Counted from the stretch's first letter, positions 24,761 through 36,859 are shown. The stretch: 64,000 nucleotides of DNA from Holacanthus passer (GCA_025331565.1 JAFREQ010000103.1:611001-675000), one strand, 5' to 3'. A program made the numbers and translations. The notes: generated from the letters alone by a model not told the origin.

Positions 24761-25240
24761 GATGGAGCGGGCATCAGGAAAGTCGAAAATGATCAGGCAG
24801 ACCAATCAAGGATGGAGAAGGAGTCAGGACTTGTTGTTTTCTTTGGATCTTGGACTTTTCAGAGAACGGAATGAGAACATCAAAGCCTCTCTTCTCCAGC
24901 CAGCAACCAGACTATTCAGGGGGAATGTTGTTGAGGTGTAGTTATTAGGAAGGTTGCTGTTTAAGGTTGCAGTTGTACAGTTATTGGTCAGTGGTTTAGT
25001 CACAGTTACAGCAGGTTTTGATTAATTAGCAATGGGGGAAAAATGAAATAAAAGTCTCCACTTTCAGACTTCATTTAACCATCACCATCAAAATACTTTC
25101 TTCTGCAACATCAACAACAACCAACAATCAAACTTGTTGTTTCATGTACACATTAAAAATCAAGCGTGAGACACTTCTATCCTTTCTGCACAGGAACAAG
25201 TCTACAGTGCAGAGGAACGTTGGTTTTAATATTGCATTTA

Positions 25241-25634
25241 CAACCCTGACTGCAAAAAAAATTGGGACACTGTTTAAAACATTAACAAAACAGAATGTGA
25301 TAATTTCCTAATCCTCTTTGACACAGAATCAAAACTGTACAAAGACAACATATTGAATGTTTGATCTCATCAATTTTCATAAATATCTGCTTATTCTGAA
25401 TTTGATGGCAGTGACACATTTCAACCAAGTTGGGACAGGAGCAACAAAAGACTGTGAAAGTTGTGGACTGATCCAAAAACACCTGTTTGGATCATTCCAC
25501 AGGTAAACAGGTTGATTGGTAACAGGTGATAGTATCATGATTGGGTGTGAAAGGTTCATCCTGGAAAGACTCAGTTGATTGAGTTCTGTTTTTATTTACA
25601 TTTAACACTCCTGGCTTTTTTGGAATCAGGGTTG
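25241..25634. mobile_element. Non-autonomous DNA transposon, about 394 bp, with imperfect terminal inverted repeats
   Basis: The left end reads CAACCCTGACTGCAAAAAAA. The right end read in reverse complement is CAACCCTGATTCCAAAAAAG. Similarity continues inward for about 50 bases, with AAAACAGAATG on the left matching the complement of GTTCTGTTTTTATT on the right. Internal motifs CAAGTTGGGACAGGAGCAAC and TTGGTAACAGGTGATAGTAT match a widespread teleost element from memory. I cannot identify a clean target duplication. No ORF of transposase size is present. Confidence 0.75.
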
Positions 25635-25639
25635 CGATT

Positions 25640-28525
25640 GTAATGCAGAAGTAAATTTAGGTAAGTGTAAATAAATTTAAGTTGGAGCACCTGGTTGGGA
25701 GAGTAAACACCAGTGAATAAACTAAACCCAGCTATGACCACTTCAAAATCCACTGCGGTTGTTGCTTAGGAGTTTGCCGTTTCTTTGTTTCAGATATCAT
25801 CTATTCACCCGCCGATCAGTGCCAGTATGCCAGTATATTCATAAAAATGAATACTTTGCAACCTCTTTTTTTTTTGCTTTGTCTTGTTCTTGCCACTAGT
25901 GCAGCTTGAGCGTAGCTTGGTGTCCCCCTGGTCATTAGCAGTGGCAGTAGTACAACAGGTGACAAGTGTCTACAGCTGCTGTTGCAATCACACACACATT
26001 CACAAATGCACAGAACCACAAAAACAGCTAAACCTACTAAAATTCATATAGTATTAAGATATACAGGGCCTTTATTTTCCATGGACTCAGGAGGAATTTC
26101 TTCATCTTCTCAAATATATTTTTTCCGTAGTTTTGTCCAAACAATTTGCATGTGTCAAAAGTATTTTTCCTCACATAAACTTTATCACTGTATCACATAA
26201 ATAAATGAAAATGACAAAGAAAAGTTTGTGATAAACACCAACTGCACCATTTAACAGACAGTTTGTGAAGTCTTATGACTTCCTCTAGGGAAAATAGTAA
26301 AAAATGAGTCAGGCAGCTGGAGACCGTGAGCACTGGGGAGTTTTTTCTTTTCTCATATAAATGCCTTTTTATGCTTTGGGAATGAATGTCTCGAGGGAAA
26401 CTCAACGCCATATACTGACAAAGTACACTATTTGCTTGCAATAATAATGATCGAGTCACAGATAGCACACTCAGTTTTGCCTCAGTACTTGGTCATTCTA
26501 CATTGATGAAGATTTTTTTTTGGTGCTGTATCTTAACGCTTGATTGCTCTCATAATTTTGACAAAAGAAAATGTGATAAAAAAAAAAGACATTTCTCTTT
26601 GTTCAGATGAAATAATTTTATTGAAATGGCCCTGAAATTCTTAAGTGTTATTTCCAAGAATACAACAGTTTTTTTTCCCTAATGCCATGAGGTGATTTAA
26701 GATAGCAGCGGTGATATTAAATTCATTTTCTCTTTGACCCTGTGTGACTTCTGTCAGTCATACTGTAGCAGTGTTTGGAGGATGACATCCCCCATCTCTC
26801 CCCACAACAATCCATTTACAGTACCTTCACGTTGAGATGGTTTTGATACTCAAACTGTTTGCGGGCCACACTGGGACGTTGTGTACAGAAACTTAAATTG
26901 ATTTGATTCCTAACTCCCTTATCTATAAATGTTTAGGAACAGAGTAGTTTTTTATGATTTATTACTTCAAAGCCATAAAGTCTCTTGTTGACACAAAAGG
27001 GAAGAACTCACTCACTTCTTATCCGGCGCAGTCTATCTCTGAGGCCACCGCGGCTCGGCCCAGAGCTGCGCTTCCTTTACGGGACTCAAAAAGGCATTTT
27101 GATTTTGTTGACAGAGGTTGGGGAAGGAAATAATGGAAAAGATAAAAACTCCAATTATGATTCCTTTTTTTTTTTCCTGAGCAAAGCATTGCTTCAGTAT
27201 GACAGATTGTATGATAAATGACACATTTGGAAGTCAGTTGTTGTTGAAGATGTGATGATTTCTTGAGTGGCAAATAGGCTAAGTTGACCTTTTTTTTCTG
27301 AGATGCAATTGTTTGGTCCCCTGATGTGGGGACTGTTTTTGATGCAGGAAATGATATAAAGTGACGGTGAAAAGAAGTACATCTCCAGATATTCTCTTTA
27401 TCTTAATATTCTAAATGTTACATTATCTCACGTGCATCACGCAGTTGCAAGCTGATGCAAAATCTGTCTCCTGCTCTGCCTTGGATTTGTGTACATTGTT
27501 TCTGCTGAGACCTAAAGACCAATGTAGCTAAGCTGGAATGGACTAGCACAGCCATTTGACCTTGGGTGGCTTATTTGCTCCAGTGAGACAGCCTAAATAT
27601 TTACCTGTCATTGTTGATGATACTCCAGGCTTCAATGCCCTTAATGGTTTTGATGGAGAAGCAGGGCTTTGCAGCACCGGGGTGATGGAATTGCAAAATT
27701 AAGAGCAGTGAATTGGGCTATATATTTAGGACACTGCAGGCTTAATTCTGTGTCTTATAATACAACTGCCTTAATCTGTAAAAGACTGGAGCAAGATAGA
27801 AGAGTTGCGGGGAATTGCAATGGAAAACAATGTGTCAACTGCCGGAGTTTAACCTTGACAAGGTCTGTGCAGTGGGAGTGTAGTGTGGGAAAGTGCAGGT
27901 GTGCAGGGAGCAAACACAGCACATGCTCAGTAGGTTATTATCATAAAGAAATTACAAACAGCACACCAACGTTAGCATGGGGCTGCTGATCATTGCTGCA
28001 GATGTTTTAAGAGCTGACCTGAGGAAGTGTTGAAGGAACCACACGAGATCGCAGATATTTGACGATAGTGAGAAACAGAAATATGTTCAGTGATCTTTAT
28101 TTATATCCAGTGCAAATGTATTTTAAATGCTCACTTTTTACTTTACTTTTTGGTTTTGTGAAGGTTAGGAAAAGATTGTTTCGAAGTTGTAGTGAATAAG
28201 CAATGGGTACGGTGTGGTTAGGTGACTAACATACTTGGTGAAAGGTATAATCCCTTATATTTTCTTTCAGTTAAACTCAGTTTTTGAGACTGTCTACGTC
28301 AGTCAGAGTCAGGCTACACCACCTCCACCTCTTTCCTTTTCGCCTCACTACATCGAGGGCACGCTGCTTCCTGCATTGAGGGTGAAGGTTGGCATTGGAA
28401 GTAAATTGTGAAGTTCAATATTGACATAATTCATTGGGCTACTGGGCGTCCTGATCTGTAGTTAAATGCCAGCAGGTGCCCAACAGCAGGTAGTCAGCAG
28501 GGAAAAGCAATGGACCTCAGGTCCT
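25640..28525. other. Non-coding stretch
   Basis: No gene, named repeat or RNA recognised. T and A tracts occur at 25864-25875, 26512-26521 and 26579-26588. The 27020-27070 segment has a small CpG cluster (TCCGGCGCAG, CACCGCGGCTCGGCC) but no promoter-like elements around it. Plus-strand frames at 27669-27989 and nearby lack domains. Confidence 0.45.
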
Positions 28526-28531
28526 AACAAG

Positions 28532-28565
28532 CCTCCTCCTCCTCCTCCTCCTCCTCCTCCTCCTC
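28532..28565 (+). repeat. (CCT)n trinucleotide microsatellite
   Basis: Eleven tandem CCT units. They create an eleven-proline run in one overlapping frame (28466-28819). I treat that frame as a shadow of the repeat rather than as a proline-rich protein. Confidence 0.95.
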
Positions 28566-29139
28566 TTGCTCTTCCTCCACACTCAGCAGGCTCTGAAGTC
28601 TGCTGCTTTGAGTCTCATAGCCACGCACCAGAGGGATTGCTGATCCCCATTTCAGATAATGGCCCTCAATCTCTTATCATTTACAGCTGTCCACCAGTAA
28701 ACAACAAAACGAAACAAAACAAAAAAATGATAGAAACAGATGAAGAGGAGGGGGGAGTCAAAGTCCTTCACTCCCTTAGTGGTTTCACTCCCTCAGCACC
28801 GCTGTTGACCTCCTTATGACGATAGCCATCAAAATCATAACTGTTTACACTGCTGTCACTCCCTTATCCTCGCAGCAGAAGTTTTCAATTTCCAGATTGA
28901 TTTGTTTCAGGGGACGTTTATCTTTTCAACAAAGAGGGAGGGAGAAAGCTCCGGCTTTTTTCATTAAACTTTTGATTGCTCCTCAAGCTAAAGCTGCTTC
29001 CTCAGAAAGGCAGCGAGACAGAAAGGTGAGGACTAAACTGGCCTTCCTCGGCTATTAGGCCGCCACATCATGTTATGCAGAACTGGCCACCTCAGTCCTC
29101 ATCCAGATGCACAGCACAACATGGACTATTCAGTATACC

Positions 29140-29640
29140 ATCTGGCTAATATAATAAGGTAAAGTAATGCATTTTTAACCCTCCCTAATTGGCTAAGTCA
29201 TTTCATTATTATAAATATTAGGTATCTGTAATGGGGAACACTAATTCCTTTGACTAGACTAAAGATTCCCGCCTTCAAATAAGCATGCTAATCTAATTAG
29301 AAAGCTACCAGAGCCGAACGACTACATTTTCTCATACTTAGCATTGGAGGGCCGGGGCTTTGTGGAGCAGATGTGCTGTGAAATTAATTTCCTCTGGTGT
29401 AACCGGAGACGCTCTTCTCACCGTCTCTGTTATGAAATTTCCATTTCACAGATGATAACCTATTATCACTTTATTCAAGGGAAACATGTTAATGGCCAGG
29501 AGGAAGATTGAATTATTCATATTTGCTCATTTCTATTCTGCGCCGCGGCCCTGCTCTTTTCATGCACTGAGAGAGGGCTAATGTAAACATGACCAGAATC
29601 CTTGTAAATTGGCTTGTAGAGGAGGCTGTTAGCATAGTGC
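29140..29640. promoter_or_regulatory. Strong candidate conserved non-coding element
   Basis: About 500 bases with no simple repeat. They contain ATAAATATTAGGTATCTGTA, AAGCATGCTAATCTAATTAG (paired TAAT cores), GTGAAATTAATTTCCTCTGG, AGATGATAACCTATTATCAC (two inverted GATA cores) and TGAATTATTCATATTTGCTC (a near-palindromic TGAATTATTCA with an ATTTGC octamer-like end). Composition swings between AT-rich motif clusters and GC-rich patches. It is flanked on the right by a TG microsatellite. The motif density makes this one of the best enhancer candidates in the window. Confidence 0.42.
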
Positions 29641-29694
29641 CTGGGGACTGATGCTAGACGGGGATAACAGCTGATATCTGTAAAGTACAGGCTG

Positions 29695-29850
29695 TGCATG
29701 TGTGTCTGTGTGTGTGCCTGAGTGCATGTGTGTGTGGGTAAGAAAAAGAGAAACAGAGCGTGTGTGCGTGTGTGTGTGTGTGTGTGACTCAGAGAGTGGG
29801 TGAATGAATGAGTGAGGGTGTGCACGTGTGGAAATGTGTGTCAACAGTGT
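29695..29850 (+). repeat. Interrupted TG-rich microsatellite
   Basis: TG runs separated by CCTGAGTGCA, GGTAAGAAAAAGAG and CTCAGAGAGTGGG segments. The longest pure run is near 29767-29785. The minus-strand His/Thr-rich open frames here are repeat artefacts. Confidence 0.9.
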
Positions 29851-29859
29851 AACGGGGAC

Positions 29860-32090
29860 GGTACCAGCTGGTAATGGAAGCTAATTGGACCAGGGAGTGC
29901 TTCAAGTGCGTCACATCGGCCGCGCATGCACCCGAGGAATCTGGACTGGAGGTAGAAATGTTTCCTACAGCAGCATCACAGGAAGGTATCTTGTTTATTT
30001 TCCCTGGTTGGTGTTGGTTGGCTCAAAGTGCTTCAGCATGGCAGGACAGGAAGGAGCTCATTCACAAATAATGAGGCGTCCCGTCCCAGTGACGTAGCTG
30101 CCGTTCACTCACTAAATAGGTCTGACCCCCATAGGACACCAGTGTTTTGTATGTATGTGTTTGCATGTGTTGTAAAGCACACAGATAAGCCTAATGTGTC
30201 TTTATCCGGTAATGTATTTCCGTTTCCTCGAATTCAAAAGTAAAAACATATGGTTGCTTTCTCTTTAATGTTATGTTTGTCATCCATGGTATTGTATGAG
30301 CTCAGAAAATTACTGTACAGAAAATGTGTTTATCTCGGTTTTCCCACGTCGCCTACAATAAGCAGTGCTCTACATCAAGAAATTTGCAGTGCTGCATTTT
30401 TGGCTTCCACATTTGCTAAGAAAATATTTTCTTTGCAAGAATACCATGCAAATTCTTACAAGTCTGACAAATCTAAAGAGATATTTGCAGCCTTCCTCCA
30501 GTCATCTACACATCTACACAGCAAAGTTGTACATCACATTTTTAACCATTTTACACCTAATATATATTTTGTTCAAAGAAGGAAAAATAACATTCTAACT
30601 ATGAAGTTTACAAAAGTCCACTTTGCTGCATGTCAGAGAAGGAGTGATGCTGTCTGTCTGAACCAAACATTTGGCAAAGCATTAAGTCTGCTTTTCAGCC
30701 CAGACTATTTTATGAGCGAAATTAAGGCTGAAAGAGACATGAGCAGCATGTCTCCCAGAACTTGAATTGAGGTCTGTTCTTACTTTTACAGCCAATAATG
30801 AGATTATATTTGAGCTGAAACGTGGCCATCCTCTTTAGCCATGATAGGAATCATTATAGATGTCTTCCATTCACATCCATCTTTCCCATGGGAATCTGCT
30901 TTGAGGACATTTGCATTGCCTCTGGTTTACATAATGCCTTTGCCGTCATAAGTATTGATTATTAAATCTATGATGGAGCATGCGTTTCACGAAAACAAAC
31001 TAATCAGCTGTTCTCAGATGTTTTCTTACTGTATTTTAGAATTGGAATTCATAATTAGTTTTGATTATCCTTAGAATGCAATGAATGTCGTATTAGAAAG
31101 AAATATCAATCATAATTTAATTTCATAACAGGCTCATATTTAATAAATGCAACCCTTAGATATGATTCTTTGATGTAATTCAGAAAGATTATATGCATGA
31201 GAAACAAAAAAGTATTCACATATTCAATGATCACTAGGTGGCAGTATAGTATACTATAATTGCATATGCATATTGGTCTGTAAGGTCCACTCCAACACTT
31301 GTCCTTCAGTCACAGAGGTCTTTGATGTGATTGACACTGACATTTTGATGGCCTTTACCTTCACTGAAGAAAATAATAATATTTTTCCCACTGCCATCAT
31401 TAGACACAGAGAAGGATTACATAGGATTATTTTATTACCAAATAAGGAATTGTTTTTTTTTTTAAACATTATTGCTTTACCTTCATATTTGTTGCACTTA
31501 AACAAATACTTTAGAAATATTTTAAGTCATTTGAATGTTTTATAAATGTGCCCTTTCAAATTCTGTATTTCAATACAGAGGCATTTTTGTTGCTGTTCAG
31601 GAAAAAGTATGCATCTCTAAATTTGGTACTTATCTTTAAAAAACTGAAGGATTAAGTGTTCCTTCATGTGCTGAGAAAATGTGTCCACCTCTTATGTGAA
31701 ATAACCCATTTGAACCGCTACAATCGAAACAGAATTTGCTGTTCATTCTTTCTATGAAATAAGAGTCACAAGCAATGACGTAATCGGGTGGACTTTGGTC
31801 TATTCCAATTCATTTGTTTCATTATTTTCATAATTATTTATTGGATTATAATGAATGAAATTTTAAAAAAGGGAGTCAAAAAAACTTGTCTAATAAAGTG
31901 ACTCTCTGCTGCAATCCTTTTTGAGGACCTCTCTATTAAACTACTGCTTAACACAATCCATAGCAATCCAAATCCTTATCAATATCAATTTACTCATATC
32001 AATAAAGATCAGGCTCCCTCTGGATCAGTTCTCACTGGCATCTGTCTGACATTGCAGGCCCCTCATCACCCAGACAGCTCCCCCTCCTCA
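29860..32090. other. Non-coding stretch with one anonymous 171-codon frame
   Basis: A true-ATG frame of 171 codons lies at 30250-30765 on the plus strand. Its product would be rich in Ser, Phe, Leu and Lys, with no motif I recognise, and no splice or promoter context stands out. This length is not surprising by chance in 64 kb. The rest is AT-rich. The short string CACTAGGTGGCAGTATAG near 31233 resembles sequence often seen in fish repeats but is too short to call. Confidence 0.4.
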
Positions 32091-32129
32091 TCGCACACAC
32101 ACACTCGCACACAAACACAGCAGCCCTTG

Positions 32130-32545
32130 ACTTTGGCGTCAATAAGGCTGACCGTCTTTGTGAGAGTATCGACAGTTATCAAAAAATGCCCTTGATGTAA
32201 TTTCATGCCTGTCGACACTCACGGGCCATATGCTAAGGATTATGGGATGCCTGCGTGCCGCATAAGTGTAAAGCACTGCAGAGCTGGGGGCCCAGGCCTT
32301 GGTCACTTTATAGGAGCCTTTAATGGCCCTCACTGCCAATGTTAGAGCCACAATGGCCGAGTACAGCAGAGTGTCCACTGGGGGCTACCATCAACCTCAG
32401 CTATGGAGCAGCCGAGGAGTCCCGCCTCTCCCATGTGTGACACTAACTTATCACATTAAAGCGTCCGCAGTGTCACAGCATATGTCGAGTCTCTGCGTTT
32501 GAGGCTTTAATGTCATAAGACTCTCATTTACATTTTCAGAGGAAT
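32130..32545. promoter_or_regulatory. Strong candidate conserved non-coding element
   Basis: Complex, CpG-retaining sequence: GTATCGACAGTTATCAAAAA, GTCGACACTCACGGGCCATA, AAGGATTATGGGATGCCTGC (ATTATGGGA resembles the ZNF143/STAF core), CTTTATAGGAGCCTTTAATG and ACTTATCACATTAAAGCGTC. A 79-codon minus-strand frame has no domain. It is bounded on the left by a short CA-rich run (32095-32117). Confidence 0.4.
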
Positions 32546-33119
32546 CCACAAAAGCACAGTGAAACAGAGGGCAGTGAGCAGGCAGCGAGTGCTCTGGTGA
32601 GGGCGTTTTATGTCTGTTTGGTTTCTTTCTTTCAAAGTGTCATTGAGGATGGAGATGGTACAACAGAAGTCTGATTATACGACATTAAGTGGAGTTTTCT
32701 GCTGCCACAAACAGTTTGTAAAGGCCCGGGAGCTTTGGCACTTCTACTGTAGTTCAAGAATCATGGACATGTGGTGTGTGGCCATACATGTGACTTTTTT
32801 TTTTTTCAATGCTTTTAGAAATCTTTGCTTTTCCCAATTTATCATCACTGTAGTTATAATTTGATTCACAAGTGATGGAAACAAACTAGCTTATATTATT
32901 CAAAAAATGTATTACTGCCATTAACTGTCTGATCAGTATTAAAATAATGAATATTCCAATCTTATGTTAATCCTTTTATCCTTAAGCCTAATTTTGTCGC
33001 TGTCCATTGAAAATCTTATTGTATTTCCAAATTTGGTGCTTGAATTTCTCACATAAACTAAAATGTTTCTTCACGAATTGAGAAAATTCGAATACATCTT
33101 AAGCTGACTAAAACATTTA

Positions 33120-33243
33120 GGGTGCCCTGGTGGCCAAAAGGTTAAAGCGAAGACCAAGCACTGCAACGTCCCCAGTTTACATGCATCCCTCTCTCCTCCT
33201 ATTTGCTATTATCTGTAAAATGCATTGTCATAAAGCTAAAACC
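33120..33243 (+). mobile_element. tRNA-derived SINE fragment
   Basis: GGTGCCCTGGTGGCCAAAAG followed by GTTAAAGC matches a Leu/Ser-type tRNA 5' region. TGGCCAAAAGG at 33131-33141 fits an RNA polymerase III A box. The B box position (CCCAGTTTACATGC) is decayed from the usual GGTTCGAATCC. The downstream TCCCTCTCTCCTCCTATTTG and ATTGTCATAAAGCTAAAACC match the body and tail of a SINE common in percomorphs, where the tail is AATAAAGGCAAAA. This copy is old and presumably transcriptionally inactive. Confidence 0.65.
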
Positions 33244-33249
33244 AGAGCC

Positions 33250-33730
33250 GTTTTTCTTAGCTTTTGACAAGTTGACATTTAGTAATTACATGGTTTTCAC
33301 AGAACAGGGATGTGAAACAAATTGACATTCATGACCTCCATTGTTGAGAACATTCAGTTTCAAGATTTTCCCAAGCACTTCTCATATATCCCAAACTTAT
33401 AATCCTTTTTGTTCATGTGATGTTTTATTTTCTCTTTATAGCAGCTACAATGTGACATACTGTACGCCACACAGAGGAAAGTATCCCCCGGCTTTATCAG
33501 ATCCAGAAGACATGATGTCTTTACAGAGTCTCTGCTGGCATTGTATGTGTTTTACAACACAAACTAAAGACTTTTGCAATGATTTTTGTATGTTTGCATC
33601 CTTTTGTTGCCTTGAATTTAATCACCTCTCCCCCCTCCTTCTCTCCCTTTCTGCACTGCTTTGTTTTTCTGCTGCCGACGGTAGCCGTAGCGCCTTAGCT
33701 GTTTTGTAAGCATGTGCACATCCTGATCTC
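33250..33730. other. Non-coding stretch
   Basis: No gene recognised. A 122-codon plus-strand frame at 33341-33709 is rich in Phe, Ser and Cys, typical of translated T/C-rich DNA. Confidence 0.45.
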
Positions 33731-33739
33731 TCATAATAT

Positions 33740-34060
33740 TAGTTAAAATCAATGTGCTGCTTTTTTAATTATTGCTCATGGTACAAAGCGGGGAAGGCTC
33801 ATTTAAGGGGGGATCGATATGGGAGAGCGATTGGTAGACGGTGGAGCTGTACATCAGGCGGCTTGATGTGAAAATCATTGGGGCCTGTGCAGGCTGTGGC
33901 TCGCGCTGATCATCCTGGTTAGCCCCCCAGCTGGCTGCAGGGCCTGGGTAATGGGTGAACCCTCCGTGAACCAGCATCCTTAGCCTCCACAACACCCCTC
34001 AGAGCAGCACACAGTCTCACACCGCCCCAGCCGCTATGCAGGGCAGGAATAACACACCAT
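33740..34060. promoter_or_regulatory. Candidate conserved non-coding element
   Basis: TTTTTTAATTATTGCTCATG with a TAATTA core leads into a GC-richer body. The body includes AGGGGGGATCGATATGGGAG, TGGTAGACGGTGGAGCTGTA and ATCATCCTGGTTAGCCCCCC. There is no low-complexity sequence over about 300 bases. Enhancer function is inferred. Confidence 0.35.
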
Positions 34061-34269
34061 AAACTCTATTACAAATAGAATCAAAAAAAGTACGGCAGAA
34101 ATTTCAAGTGCATTTCTCATTCTCCTCTCTTCATCTCCCCATTGATTATCTGTGCCTGGGATTATTCTCTTTTTATTTGGTCCTGTTCCCTCACTTGTGT
34201 TACTCTTTCCCCTATCCCCAGATACACCAGTACATTGTTCCTCCATGTGCACTTCTATTATCTCTGCTA

Positions 34270-34900
34270 TCTGTCCCCTGACCGCGACCAGGCCTGACTG
34301 GAGGCTTGCGCTACTCTGCTCTGTGGGCTTTAAAGAGGTTAATAACTTGGGCCTGCGGACATTATTTAAGGGTGGCCAGAGGAAATGTAACGCTCCCCTG
34401 TTTCTGTTGCTTTAGATCCACCTTTGACCCCGGAATCGTCCCTCCCTCCACGGCCCACATGACAAACACATCCTTATATCCTCCGCATCCCACTTTCTCT
34501 CGCTTTCTCCACACTTACTCTTCTCCTTCCGTGGTTTTTTAGCGAAGGCCAATTCAGACCTCCTTCATCATGCAGTTTGGCCCCTCCAGCGCTAAACTGA
34601 TACAAATGACGTTAATCTCGGAAAGTGTGAACGGCAGCGTTTCACAGCCTCTTACTGTTATTTGTCACCATTTCTGTCTCCAAAATGGCTCCATTTTGCA
34701 CAGAGATAAAAAAAAAGTTAAAAGCCCAAATAATTGTTTTCATCATTAGGTCACATTGCATTTATCATGTGGTTTGTATATCAGCGCCCAGTGGATGATT
34801 TATACGGGCTCTTCTGCAACCAATAGGATACCACTATGAGGGTATCAATCCCTATAAGCACTGATCCAATGTACAATCAGCATCTAGGAAAGCTGGATTG
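34270..34900. promoter_or_regulatory. Possible regulatory block
   Basis: Complex sequence including GGCCTGCGGACATTATTTAA, CACCTTTGACCCCGGAATCG (a TTTGACCCC nuclear-receptor-like half-site) and ATTAGGTCACATTGCATTTA. Short C/T-rich stretches interrupt it, so it is less uniform than neighbouring candidates. Confidence 0.27.
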
Positions 34901-34924
34901 CACATTCAATGTTCCCAAACGGAC

Positions 34925-34945
34925 AAAAAAAAAAAAAAAAAAAAA
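34925..34945 (+). repeat. Poly(A) run of 21 bases
   Basis: Uninterrupted A's. No SINE or retrogene body is recognisable on its 5' side, so I do not treat it as a retrotransposon tail. Confidence 0.95.
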
Positions 34946-35329
34946 CTCCTCGTTTCTCATTTCTACCTCTTGCCATTGGAAATGAGGTTATTTAACAGCA
35001 GTTTGAAGTGAAACTATTTAAAACCTTCATGTTATAGCAGAAATGGAGGATGTGTGATGAACATTCTTAGTTCTAATGTGTATTTTGTCTTGTTATGGTA
35101 AAAAAATTCATGTACTAGCCATCGTTAAAAAAACACATTACTAAGGCTCTAAATGCATTTTGACATTAACTAAGGGCACTTCTGCGATCACTTAATCAAA
35201 ATGCCCATATTTTGACAAGCAACCAGAACATAATATGTCCAATTAGAATTTAATACTGGTTAGACACAGTGACCCTTCCCTCTATATCACATTGTGAAAC
35301 ACTAATGTAATGGTTGTTTCTCATTTGGC

Positions 35330-35940
35330 CGCTCTTTTTCAGATGATCGTTATATATCATCTGCATCGTTCACATGCTTACATACTCGCAACGCTCACAC
35401 ACTCATTCACTGAAGGGAGATGGTTATTCGGGGCATCAATCATTTGTCCATAGGAGCAGTTCATTTACTAATTAAAATCTTTAAAAAGAGAGCAAAATTG
35501 ACTAAGCACTAAATTCTTAATTGCAAGTTTTGACCAGCAACTGACAAAATGATCTATGGCGAGATATCAATCAGGCCCATGCAAATAGCTTTTATGAACC
35601 AGCCTTTTTTTTTTGTCTGATCACCAAGGTCATTTATTTAGCCTTTAATTCCCCCTCTTAGCACAATGTATTCAATCATTCAAATTGTATTGTGTAGCGG
35701 ATGACTCTCCTCCCGTGATAACAAAGCACATCAGATAAATAAAAAAAAAAGTTGAGATATCAATAAATTACATGCATGCTTAATTTTCTTTGCTTGTCAA
35801 ATGTTGATGCCTGTCAATTTCAAAGGGTCCGTGTGCTTTATTCTAATGAAAGAGGCGGACGGCACAACACTCTTTCATTTGGCTGAAAATGCTCTGTTCA
35901 GCCAGATTTAAGATGAAATGATGCCTTTGGTTATGGACTG
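35330..35940. promoter_or_regulatory. Candidate conserved non-coding element cluster
   Basis: Two sub-blocks. The left (35330-35610) has GATGATCGTTATATATCATC, AGTTCATTTACTAATTAAAA and GGCGAGATATCAATCAGGCC. The right (35680-35930) has AGCGGATGACTCTCCTCCCG, CATGCATGCTTAATTTTCTT and AAGGGTCCGTGTGCTTTATT. Short T and A runs separate them. Repeated ATCAAT/TAATTA-like cores suggest homeodomain or Pbx/Meis input. No coding frame is present. Confidence 0.37.
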
Positions 35941-36392
35941 TGATTAATGTCAAGGACATCTAAATATAGATGATCTGCATGTGCCTTCAGCGGTCCTGAG
36001 TCTGCGCCATGCTGAGATCACACACAGATAAATATCATCACAATGCCAATAACAACATGGAAGGAATAACACAATGTTGAACTGTTTGGCCTGATAGGGA
36101 CTGATAAGAGGCACAAGATTAACTTTGCAAAGAGCAGTAACTACAGAGAGTTGAGTAAAAAGTGGTTGAAGTTTTAAGGTTCTTAGCCAAACTGTCAGGC
36201 CTGTTTTCGGCTGGTTATTAATGATTGTCACAGATTTACATTGACCCTGAAAAGACATTTGGTTACTGCTGTTACTGCGAATTTTTATTTGCTAAAACAT
36301 GTCAGTAAGTCAGATTCTGGTTGATTTTTCTAGTCCTCAAATCAGGTTCATGTGTTTCCTCTCTGTTGTCCACAAGATGAAAGAAATACAGA

Positions 36393-36846
36393 CAGTTAGG
36401 GAAGAGGAATTCAGATTATTTATCTAAGTAAAAGAAGCACATTATTATATATAATACATAATTACAGATGAAGGTCCTGCATTTAAAATGTTACAAGTGC
36501 ATTAGTATCAGCGACAAATACCTAAAGTATCAAAGTACTCTTTCTGCAGAATGGCCCTTGTCACAGTTACATTATTATATCATTGGATCTGTTTTTATTA
36601 TTGGTGATCCAATAAGTGTTACTTTAATGTTGTATTGGGTAATGTTGCTTTATATACTGTTGGGTCATATTTATGTACTAATCATAAGGCTTGTGTGTAA
36701 AAAGTTAATAGAAGTAGAAAGTAGGTGAAAAAATTTCCCTCTGAAATGTAATGGGGTAGAAGTAGCAGAAAATGCAAATAGTCCTGTAAAACGCCTCAGA
36801 ATTGTCCTTAAGTAAAGTACTTGAAAAAAATGTACTTTGCCCTACT
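36393..36846 (+). mobile_element. hAT-like non-autonomous element, degenerate copy
   Basis: Same family as 10481: TTATCTAAGTAAAAGAAGCA, GCAGAATGGCCCTTGTCACA, TTATATACTGTTGGGTCATA, CTCTGAAATGTAATGGGGTA and CTTAAGTAAAGTACTTGAAA in the family order. Both ends are eroded, so the CAGTGGT and ACCACTG termini are not intact. It is non-coding. Confidence 0.7.
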
Positions 36847-36859
36847 ACATACAGATGTA

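Noticed and set aside
28466..28819. Proline-rich protein with an eleven-proline run
   Set aside because: The proline run is a (CCT)n microsatellite, and the rest of the frame shows no coding signature.
30250..30765. 171-codon ATG frame as a gene
   Set aside because: AT-rich composition translated into Ser/Phe/Leu/Lys-rich sequence without motif, no promoter or exon partners, and a length compatible with chance.
34925..34945. Poly(A) tail of a retrotransposed gene or SINE
   Set aside because: No body, target duplication or polyadenylation signal is recognisable upstream. The same applies to the A run at 41557-41577.
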